Positions 55,023 through 64,000 of a stretch of DNA of 64,000 nucleotides are shown piece after piece. The stretch is from contig JAQFVV010001065.1 of the NCBI GenBank assembly GCA_028023455.1, positions 1 through 64,000 of the forward strand, given 5' to 3'. The DNA is from Epiperipatus broadwayi. Taxonomy: Eukaryota; Onychophora; Udeonychophora; Euonychophora; Peripatidae. Numbering within the stretch: the stretch's first letter is position 1; every line of letters starts with the position of its first letter. A model generated the notes under the pieces. The model was not told where the DNA came from and made no database searches. It saw nothing but the letters and a program-made list of their open reading frames with translations. Position numbers and translations under genes: made by a program.

Positions 55023-55372
55023 TTATTAAACAATTCAAAACAAAGCAAAACTCTCCATATAGTAGTGCCATCTTGTGCTAACAAGAGCAATCAATGAATG
55101 CCAGAAGGCTTGTGCATAAAATCCCTAACTAGTGCCTACTCATCTTATATCCCCAGACTACTTTCTGGCTTGTGGCCTTCATCAGTGCTCTCAGATCCAA
55201 GGCTCCTCACTGATGAAGGCCACAAGACAGAAACTAGTCTGGGGATATGGGATGAGTAGGCACTAGATAGGGATTTTATGCACAAGCCTTCTGGCATCCA
55301 TTGATTGCTCTTGTTAGCACAAGATGGCACTACTATATGGAGAGTTTTGCTTTGTTTTGAATTGTTTAATAA
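55023..55372. mobile_element. 350-bp near-perfect palindrome (foldback element)
   Basis: Left and right arms of about 165 bases are reverse complements with few mismatches: TTATTAAACAATTC at the outer left pairs with GAATTGTTTAATAA at the outer right, and CTTCATCAGTG pairs with CACTGATGAAG around a loop of about 20 bases at 55190-55208. The part from GCAAAACTCTCCATA is shared with the hairpin at 47090, so both belong to one family. Open frames inside are by-products of the palindrome. Confidence 0.85.
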
Positions 55373-55620
55373 CAATTATGTGCTAATATCAGATAGTGAT
55401 CATGTGATGTTTAGTGTTTTAAGCAATGATTTATGTTAGTTGAGATGTTAGTTATAAAACTGCAGATCAGAGAATTATCACCATCATCATTATCATTATC
55501 TTATTTAATAAACTGTGGATAGATAGACTAAATGGATGAAGAAATGATATTTGTCCTTTTGTTTATTTGTGGTTTGTGAGCTAGTCTAGGGTATGCCTCC
55601 CAGAAATGAATTATAGAGAC

Positions 55621-55726
55621 TTATGATGTTGAGAGATTAAATATGATCTAGAAACACTTGTAATGTTAACTGATTAAATATGATCTATAAAAACTTGAAA
55701 TGTTAAGTGATTAAATATGATCTATT
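55621..55726. repeat. Three tandem ~37-bp repeats
   Basis: GATTAAATATGATCTA occurs at 55635, 55672 and 55709, each preceded by an ATGTT-type word. Confidence 0.75.
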
Positions 55727-56084
55727 GTATATACACCTACCCATTTGATTTAGGCCATTCCAGTACAAAAATTTATTTGTTCTCTCTCCAACTCACTAGA
55801 TCATGTTTACCAGTGGATAGCTATTATACACATTAACTCAGTCTAAGAATATAGTTAGTCAATTGGTGACTGATCATGATCACATACTAGTGACCATCAC
55901 TACAAGATTGCCACTCAATTTGATCTCAACCACATCTAAGGAAGTAAAAAATATGCATTTTTGCAGCATTAATTTTAACTACTCTGATATGAGAATTTGT
56001 TTAAGAATTTGTCTGATAGTTTGTATAAGAATTTGTCTGCACAATTGGGGGCTGATAAAGATGATTTATTATCACACAGGTGCA

Positions 56085-56312
56085 ACTTGTATACTGTTAT
56101 AAAGGTTAAAACTACATACTGTTATAAATGATATCTGCTTGGGCTAGATATTTACTGTTATAAATGCTGAACCAACTCAAACTAGATAAATACTATTATA
56201 AGAAATGGTGCACTATCTTATGTTCAAACTACATACCATTATAACTGGCCCAGATACATACTATTATAAATACCACAGTAGCACTGACTTGATACATACT
56301 ATTATAAATGGC
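56085..56312. repeat. Degenerate minisatellite with CATACT(A/G)TTATAAATG core
   Basis: Seven or so cores occur between 56092 and 56312, 24-45 bases apart, ending next to a short (AT)n at 56336-56356. Confidence 0.65.
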
Positions 56313-56356
56313 ACAACCAAAATAAGTGCTCATTATATATATATATATATATATAT

Positions 56357-58464
56357 TATAACGATCGAAAATGAAAGTGAAAATCGAATCTAACCACAAA
56401 AACAATATCTGCAACTACCAGGGCGCCATCTAGGCATTTGAGCCTAGAAAAATTTATAAAGTAGGCAGATACACGCTGTTAAGATTCCATTTTATTTAAA
56501 TATTCCGATCGTTAGCCCAAGTCACTAGCTCAGCGGAGACACAGAGATAAAAATCTATATCTTAATTTATATCTTAAATATCAATAAATAAAAGCCACTG
56601 CCAGAAATTAACACATAAAAATATTTATTTACGCACATATAAAATAACATTTAAATTTTGAGGAATAAGTTTAACATTTTAGATTTTTATATTAACTTTT
56701 AATTTTACATTTAACTAAGTTTCAATGAGTTTAATATTTTATTTAGATAGTCAAGTATGAATAGACTACATAGATCTGCATTTGAAAAGAAAATATTCTT
56801 CCCTGATTTAACCTTAGGCAACAAATTTCGCAACCAAACTGGCACCAATCCATCTGATACATTCATGTATTCAATGTAGCATGATACGACAACACAAAAT
56901 ACTATACTGTTAGGAAAGTACATCTGATCAGTAAGTAGATTAGAGAAGACATGGTCTCTCCACCAATAGAAATGTGACATCTGTTGGCGAGTAGAACAAT
57001 AAACAAAAAACTCCATAGGAATGGACTGCAGTCTTCTGCCGACTTACAAACCCATCCATAGGCAAACAGAAGGTGTGTAGCATATATATGCAATCCTGCC
57101 CAAAGCAGATCTCATACTACATCTACTAATTACACAAATATATCCAATCCATTGAGCCAATTCAACTATGAAACGAATAACCTAAGATTACCCTCCCTTA
57201 ATATAACTTTACAAAACTATATAGCCATTCACGCCCGACTTAAATTTAACATTTAGATATGTTCGCACAAATGAATTTTATAAAATTTGTTTTAAAATCT
57301 TGAGTATAGATCAGCTGCACAGATTCCATGGTCAAAAACATTCCAAATTAAACACAACCGATCAAAATACAAAGTCATCGATAAGCATCACTTGCATAGG
57401 GAATATACAAATCCCATTAGCATTCATCGTAAGATGCTTGCAGTGATATCGTTGACATATATTCTAATCGAATGTGAAAACCACAACATTATCAACTGCT
57501 AACGAATCTATGCAACGTCTATACCCAACCTAAATTTCATCATTTAAAATTAAAACAACAAATAATTTATACAATAAGAGAAAAAAAAAATGGAAATGAT
57601 TTTTATCAATCGGAAAACATATAAAATTAAACATTATTAATTTGATTTAAAAACTTACAAAAGTCAGATAAGAGTCCGTTTTAACATTTAAGTTGGCTTG
57701 TTTATCAATTTGTAAAACTTGACGAAAGTTCTTAATTGATTTTAATAATTGTTCATTTCATATAGCTTATGGTAGAAGAGTCCAGGTTTCTGCTTTTAAT
57801 TCCCATGATGCCTCCATTGGAAGATAATGTTCTGGAGGTAGCATTAGCTGGTTCCATTCTTGTATCACAGTCTTTTCATTTTATATTTTTTTAAAACAAA
57901 AAAAAAATGAGAGAGAACGACAAGTGTGTCTTACCGTTCTCATCAAATCAAGTCCGAAAAAAACTGTCTGGAACTCAATATTTCTCTTTTTATAGTAAAT
58001 CTCCAGATTGAATGAACAAAGATGTCACTAATCCAAATTTTCGTTCGGGTCTGGGCTGAGGCTTGGTGCTTCCATTGGTCAAGCTAAAATCTCTTTATTC
58101 TCTTATCTAATTTACTCTCTGACTTTTTAATTAGACAGCTTTTGGATAATTAATAAACAATCATTTCCATTTACAGATTACAGGAATTAATTAATACCTG
58201 TTTTTATTTTTACTTACGTTATTTCTTTTTTAAACTATTTTTATATTTAAATCTTTTTTTATAAAAAAAATACATTCAAATACCCTTTTTTATTTATTAA
58301 AAAAAAATATTTTTAAAGTTTAGCATCTGTGCGAATATATACGTTTAACAAACATTTTAATTTTAGCGTTTATTTTTTTTTCTTTTTAATACACTTATTT
58401 TTATATGCGAACTTAAAAGTTTTTATTTCAATTTAATGTAACGACATATTTATATATCGTTACA
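56357..58464 (-). mobile_element. LTR-like unit B of about 2.1 kb
   Basis: The ends are (T)TATAACGAT (56357) and ATCGTTACA (58464), an 11-base inverted repeat with one difference. AT repeats lie on both sides. Read on the minus strand it has LTR-like order: CCAAT and TATA boxes early, AATAAA near 56620 late, then the end. It is collinear in reverse with unit A (51703-53903). The open frames at 56711-57093 match unit A only at DNA level and are not supported as genes. I see no internal region or polypurine tract next to it, so a solo LTR is the likely reading. Confidence 0.65.
57931..58078 (-). promoter_or_regulatory. Promoter with splice donor in LTR-like unit B
   Basis: On the minus strand a CCAAT box (58078-58074) is followed about 80 bases later by CTATAAAAAG (57995-57986), a strong TATA box. 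About 50 bases further, AACGGTAAGA contains a near-consensus splice donor (CGGTAA at 57936-57931). This is the layout of a polymerase II promoter with a short first exon. If active, it would drive transcripts leftwards through the unit. Confidence 0.5.
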
Positions 58465-58559
58465 ATATATATATATACCATATACTTGAGATTAAGAGTA
58501 GACATAATAAAGGTGATGGGTGGGCAAATAATCATCATGAAAAAAAGAGGGTATAAGAA

Positions 58560-59760
58560 AGAAGGCTTAGAACTAAGGACTTGATAGACACCATTTACTG
58601 GAGTAAGTATGATAGAAGAAAGAGTTTAGAATCAAAAATTGAAAACTCAATGAAAAATTAGCTGAACATATGGTAGATATAAATAATAAAATGAAAACCA
58701 TAGATGTCCAATAAAATCAAGTTGTTGAATAATTTAAACCTGAATTAGAATACAGATGTCGAGAAATGTCAAAAGAGTACACAAGTAAAATTGTTAGAAG
58801 TTGAATACAATATTCCTTCTCAAATTAATATTAGTATGCAGAAAGTAAAGCAGGGAATGGTTGATTCAATGCAGGAGTCTAAACTTGAAATAAAAAAGAT
58901 TAAAAATTTCACACTCTATGTAGATAAAGATATAAAGCTGGTGCAGAAGGATTTGATAGAAATGCACAATAGAATTAGTGTTTTGCCTGATCATGAGATA
59001 GTTCAGAAAAATGACTTTATTCAACAAATGAATAATTTTAAACAGGAAGAGAAAGAGTATATTGATGTTTTATTTGATAACATAGGTTAAATTTTAAATC
59101 TGAGAATATCAATAAAAAATTTAAAGAACTGAAAGACGTAAAGGAACAAAATTTCAATATAGACAGGAATAATCATAGGTTAGCAGTTGCAGTTAAAGGT
59201 GAATCTAGTCTTAAAGATCAGTTTTCTTTAAAAGACAATATTATATTGCCAAAGCTAATATTTCCCACCTGTTAATGATAAATTTAAAATTCAAAATAAT
59301 GTTCTAAATATTAAAAGTTATGATAACAAATTAGCCAAGATTAAAAAGTATATACTTTAATATAATACAAATTTAAAGCATCTAAAGAATTATTTTCTTC
59401 CACCAAAGTGAGAATTGACTGTTGAATTCAGTTATTTAAAAGTCAGAATTAGGAATTATAATGGTCAGATAATTAAAAATAACTATACTTTTAATTTTGA
59501 AATTTCTAATAATAATAAAATATCCCCATATAATAAAGTTTTCAAATGTACAATGAAATAAGATGTTTTAAAATATTTAATGTTTAATCCACTTGTATTT
59601 AATAAAAAAATCTCATATGCTAAAATAGTATAAAAAAATAGTATCTATAAAATATTATATTTTAGCTCAAAAGTTATATCAAAAAGGGATAATAAAAAAA
59701 ATAAAAAAATTATATTCATGTACCTACAATGCATGTAGCCTAAAACCTTTTCTCATGGGA
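58560..59760 (+). pseudogene. Decayed coding-like tract, family unknown
   Basis: Protein-like segments follow each other in changing frames. One before 58790 reads FKPELEYRCREMSKEYTSKI. A 99-codon open stretch at 58791-59090 is rich in Lys, Glu and Ile with heptad-like spacing (KVKQGMVDSMQESKLEIKKI), suggesting a coiled coil. One at about 59095-59275 reads HRLAVAVKGESSLKDQF. A later one contains LTVEFSYLKVRI. Stops and frame changes separate them. The composition and continued open frames differ from the neighbouring AT-rich DNA. I do not recognise the protein; a gag-like or structural gene of a mobile element is possible. Confidence 0.4.
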
Positions 59761-60230
59761 ATGAATGAATAATTTTTTTTTTTATATAGTGTGTCAAAAA
59801 ATGATTAACTTGAATATGAGCTAAAATTATTAATACTTAAAAGATTTCTTGTACTGTAATAATTAAAGTTAATAATGTTTAAATTTTTGTTCCTCTATAA
59901 GCTCAGAGGAAATGTGACATTTAGCTTTGCTTGAAGCTAACTGGCAGGTCATTGTTTTATCCCAAAGTGTCTAAAAAAATGTTCTTAATAAATTAATATT
60001 GTAATAATTAGATTTTGTTGTTGTTTTATAATGCTATAATTCTACATGTAAAAAAAACAATGTATACATATTTTTTTGTAATTTTATAACTATAAAATAA
60101 TTTTAACAGCTTGAGTTATAATATATATCCAAATATTAAATCAACCCACATGGTTAAGAAATTCAGAACTGTCCTCTGTGAAATAGATATATAGCAGTAT
60201 GCACTGGGAATGTTCTCATATATATATATA

Positions 60231-60235
60231 CACAT

Positions 60236-60276
<41 letters not shown>
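60231..60276. repeat. (TA)n microsatellite
   Basis: About 22 TA repeats, with one CACATAGATA interruption just before. Confidence 0.93.
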
Positions 60277-60279
<3 letters not shown>

Positions 60280-60402
60280 ATAATTTAATCTCTTAATACC
60301 AACTAAAGTATAATATAAACATATGTAATAGGTAATTTGGATTAAACTAATATAAATCATATAACCATATAACTTCATCAATAAACATTATGTTAAAAGA
60401 AT

Positions 60403-60460
60403 ATCATACATTCTCTCACATATATCTTTATCATAGTTCAGTATTTATCAATAGTAAACT
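60403..60460 (+). repeat. Short fragment of the foldback family of 32715-33530
   Basis: TCTCACATATATCTTTATCATAGTTCA resembles the internal CTCTTACATATATCTTTATTATTG segment near 32915. Confidence 0.35.
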
Positions 60461-60466
60461 TTTATG

Positions 60467-61524
60467 TACACCTGGGTCTCATTTTACGCGATAGATAGGT
60501 TCCTCAGAAAACACGCGCAAACGAAATCATGCAAAAATAGACGTAACTTATATTGAAAAAGGGAGGATGCGGTCTGTGATCTTTCAAAATTCACATAAAA
60601 GCAAAGCACCAACGTAAAATTACTTTAAAATTCACGCAAAAAAAAATAATGAAATAAATATTTCAAATTTGAAAAAAAATTGATACAAGACAAACTTTTT
60701 TTAACTATAATATTTAATTTTATTCAAAAATAATATATTTTTATGCATAATTTACAGTACAGTAATTTACATTTTTTATACACATCTTAATTATTATAGC
60801 TATTTGCCAAAAAACACGTTCATTTGCAAACAACTAGCGCCACTTCACACTCATGTTGTGTCAATGGTTTTCTGGTGACAACGTAATTAGTAATTAATCT
60901 TTGAGACGATGATTTTATTAATTGTTTATGAAACTAACAACTGAGAATTAAATTCTTATTTTTGTCTTTAATTTTCAATTCTGTTTAAAAATCAAATTTC
61001 ACATCACATTATTTCAAGTCGCTGTAAGTAATTTTTAAATTGTTAATTACAATTAAAAATCAGATTTTAATTTTTAATTGTCAAATTTAATTGTGCCCAC
61101 TGCTATTACTGACCTTTTAAAAATAAACTTGTGGACACTAAATGATTAATAATTGATTACATTCTTTTTTAAAAAGCAAAAACAGAATGTAATTTAAAAT
61201 GCAAAATTAACACACCCAATGTTTGAACAAATTTACATTATAATCTTGTAAAATTGAATGTGTGTATACATAAAATATGGAAATCATGATTTTAATTTCA
61301 TTATTGCATAAAATCTTACTATTATAAAGCACTGAAAATATTGAAATTACTAAGTTGAAAGTCGAATTTCAATAATGTGCTATTACTTTCAATATAAAGT
61401 AAGTGCACACAATTTATTATTTAAAGTAATAGCACAATATCAGAGTTCGACTTCCGGTGAAACATGAATCGCATAACTTCAAAATCGTGTTAAATAAGTC
61501 TGCGTAAAAAGAGACCCAGGTGTA
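60467..61524. mobile_element. Tc1/mariner-like MITE, about 1.05 kb
   Basis: Terminal inverted repeats CACCTGGGTCTCATTTTACGC (left, from 60469) and GCGTAAAAAGAGACCCAGGTG (right, ending 61522) match over about 21 bases with one mismatch. They are flanked by TA on both sides (60467-60468 and 61523-61524), the target duplication of Tc1/mariner elements. The GGGTCTC.TTTTACGC end with following GGTTCCT resembles pogo/Tigger-type elements. No transposase frame is present. An inner hairpin lies at about 61350-61455. Confidence 0.82.
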
Positions 61525-62139
61525 TTTTAATTGGTAATTGTTTACTTAAATGATCTAAATATTAAAGACTAAAACAAAAACTAAATTCAGAATAAATGAT
61601 TTCATTCTTCACAAAAGTAAATATTTTAATGTTAGTCATATAAGAAATCAATCACCAAGACTGCTGTGGTATCACTTCCAAAAATAAATGAACAAGCTAT
61701 CAAACTTATAGGTTCTGTAGCCAAAATATTTTGATTAAATTTTGGCTTTGAAAAATTTTAAAAATACTCAATTTGTTAAATTGAATAAAATTCTTATGCT
61801 CAACCTGCCATATGGGGCTTTGAATGTCGTATGACTTCACAAATATTTTTATTGCTTTTTGCAATTGTGGATAACTATAAATTCTACATAATTTCTGTGT
61901 TTAGCATATCTGCTTACACTAAGAATGCAATTTAACTTTGAAAATATACGCATTAAGATATCAACAAAAACAAGTAGTGAAACAATACAAGAATGTATTA
62001 TGAAAAATATAATACCTTAGTAAGAGAAAGTACCTGACTGGTACCCAGTGTGAATAAATATTTGGCCAAGAGATGTGTGCATAAAACTTGTGAATTCAAA
62101 TTTACGAATTTCTCTTTTTTATTTTATATATTGTGGTTT
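61525..62139. other. AT-rich DNA, nothing recognised
   Basis: No supported feature. It may contain the body of the Tigger-like fragment that ends at 62183. Confidence 0.3.
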
Positions 62140-62183
62140 ACTAAATCCGTGGATGGTCAATTTGTGGATATAAACGACTACTG
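62130..62183 (-). mobile_element. Possible Tigger-like terminus
   Basis: On the minus strand from 62183 the sequence begins CAGTAGTCGTTTATATCCAC and continues with CCATCCACGGATTTAG. This is similar to the CAGTAGTC... ends and repeated 'TCC.CGG' words of Tigger-type DNA transposons. The other end was not found, so this may be a fragment or a chance match. Confidence 0.35.
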
Positions 62184-63690
62184 TGTATACATATAGATAC
62201 AACATAAACATATTTACGCATAAACCTACATATAATATTCACGCGGTGTTTATAAATTTTCTATATAAAACCAATAATCAATAAGAAGCAGATTTTCAAA
62301 TCCTTCAGTTACTTTTTCTAATTTTTAAATATCTTGGAAAATGGAAATAAATCATTAATAATTAAACCCTTAATGTGATCAAGTTATTATTTAACTTACA
62401 ATAAATTGTTTTTACCATTATTAGTTTATTGGAAGAAAACTATTTTTATAATCCTTGATATACTTAAAATTAAGTAGAGCAGTACACGCTGCTTTGTTTT
62501 ACATCAATTCTATTTTACAATAAAAAATCAATATTGTTTTCATTTAATAAAACTTCCTGTCATACAGACAGTATTCTTTTTAAAATGATTATCTTTTGAG
62601 TTTAATTTGTCACTCTTTTCAGTGAAATGACAGTTATAGTAGGAGATTTAATTACAGTTTGCCAGAAGCATGTGAAACATTTTAGAAAAAAATGCATTAA
62701 AATCTTTAATTTATCATTCATTATTTGAAATTAATAATTCATACCTTCAGAAGTTATATAAGTTTACTTCTGTCAATAAATTTTAATTTTACATATGTAA
62801 AGAAAGAAAAGACTAATTAACAAGTACATGCTTCAATAAGAAATACTACTAGTTAATATTTTTTAATAAGTCTTTAATCGTATATTCATAAACATCTATT
62901 TTTATATATATTGATTCCCTTTGGTCATAGCAGTCTATGTGGTATAAAAAGTGGCATCTATCTATTTTTCAATATTTAACATACCCCTTGGATAAAGCTG
63001 TTGCAAAAGCAAAACTGTGGACTAGAAAGATAAAAAACCACAGATTTCAGCCCCTATTTGATTATTTTTTATTACTATTATTGGTTACATCTAAAATAAG
63101 AATCTTGTAGAGACAATCTTTTTGATATATTTGAAATACATTATAGTTGTTTTTTTTTTCTGAATATTATAAGATGATATTAAATCTTCAATAAAGACTT
63201 TTTTGATTCTTTTTTTTTTAACTAAATATTTAGAATATTGATATGCCCATAGAATAAATTGTGCTAAGAAAATAGGAAGCTAAAATAAACTATTGCTACT
63301 AATAAGCTAATGTTACTGCTTGGTTTTGTATTACTCTAATGCCTAGCTGCTTTAATCTACTTTACCATTCATGCATAAAAAGATTTAAAAAGGATTGTTA
63401 CAACAGATTATTGTTTAGAAGTATAGTTTATATATATATAATGTATAGTTCTGGAATAAATAGATAATATTATTCTACATTTTCTTTTACATTTTGAGTT
63501 ATAGTCTAGTGTGATTAAGTTTACATGATGAAGTTTATATTTGTCTTAAAAGCACACTAACTTTTTAACTTGCATTTAAAATGTAATAATTTATAATATA
63601 ATCCTTCCATTTTTTAAAACCTAAATATGAATAATCAGTGGATATCAATTAAGTAAATAACTATATAGCTTTATTGATTAGGAATTCATT
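62184..63690. other. AT-rich DNA, nothing recognised
   Basis: No supported coding, RNA or repeat feature beyond short T runs. Confidence 0.35.
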
Positions 63691-63694
63691 AGAA

Positions 63695-63785
63695 TTTTAA
63701 AGTAACAGAACTGGAAATAATCCTGGGAATGCACTCTAGAGTCCAACATTCTACCACTGCATTAACCATGCAGGGTAGGGAATAC
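63695..63785 (-). repeat. tRNA-like SINE head or tRNA pseudogene
   Basis: On the minus strand GGTTAATGCAGTGGTAGAA resembles a tRNA D-arm/A box. It is followed by GTTGGACTCTAGAGTGCA, an anticodon-arm-like segment, and a degenerate T-arm (AGGATTATTTCC). The acceptor ends do not pair and there is no CCA, so a functional tRNA is unlikely. Confidence 0.45.
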
Positions 63786-64000
63786 CCGATAATGTCTGAT
63801 TCAAAAGCTAGTTTTTAACCATTAGTCATCCTCAGTTGAAACATGATTTCTTAATACTCAAAAACTACACTCCCTATTTAAAAAGATTGATAACCAGATA
63901 GTAAAGATAACACTTTTTTAATTATGCTTACAAGAACGTCTTATGTTTATAGTTTTATAAAAGATGCATTGTCATATACTGAAGAGACATCTACCATTAT

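Noticed and set aside
55145-55375. 76-codon minus-strand frame
   Set aside because: Lies inside the palindrome and is read through one of its arms.
56711-57093. Two minus-strand frames of 101 and 63 codons in unit B
   Set aside because: The matching part of unit A does not keep the frame; similarity is at DNA level only.

Overview
The window is AT-rich animal DNA, almost certainly from an invertebrate, built mainly of mobile elements. The evidence is Ty3/Gypsy and RTE-type retroelements, hAT and Tc1/mariner-like non-autonomous DNA elements, long (TA)n and (ATT)n tracts, and TATA/CCAAT promoters with splice donors. I found no bacterial-style gene order and cannot assign a phylum. I recognise no intact host gene. 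The window may lie between genes or inside a large intron.

Positions 1-19112 hold a tandem Ty3/Gypsy retrotransposon on the minus strand, arranged LTR - internal - LTR - internal - LTR with a period of about 8.06-8.08 kb. The LTRs are at least 2.97 kb. Each internal region carries gag, protease, reverse transcriptase/RNase H and integrase remnants. Both copies share the same premature stops and the same substitutions of two catalytic Asp residues of the reverse transcriptase, so both are dead. The middle LTR is a mosaic: its left half matches the right-hand LTR and its right half matches the left-hand LTR, with a sharp switch. This is what a single unequal crossover between the two LTRs of one element would leave.

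From 19113 to about 49000 the DNA is very AT-rich. It holds two 3' fragments of one RTE-like LINE, a long inverted repeat, an inverted tandem array of ~210-bp units, a cluster of direct and inverted repeats, a small hairpin element, a hAT-type MITE and several microsatellites.

From about 49400 to 58500 there are three LTR-like units of about 2.1-2.3 kb, mostly bordered by (AT)n. Two of them (51703-53903 and 56357-58464) are related to each other in opposite orientation. Each has a CCAAT box and a TATA-like site, and the second also has a splice donor. A 350-bp near-perfect palindrome related to the small hairpin at 47090 lies between them. The last 5.5 kb holds a decayed coding-like tract of unknown family, a 1.05-kb Tc1/mariner-like MITE, a Tigger-like end and a tRNA-like SINE head.

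All alignments were done by eye. Boundaries, especially the left end of the Gypsy LTR, should be read as approximate unless stated otherwise.
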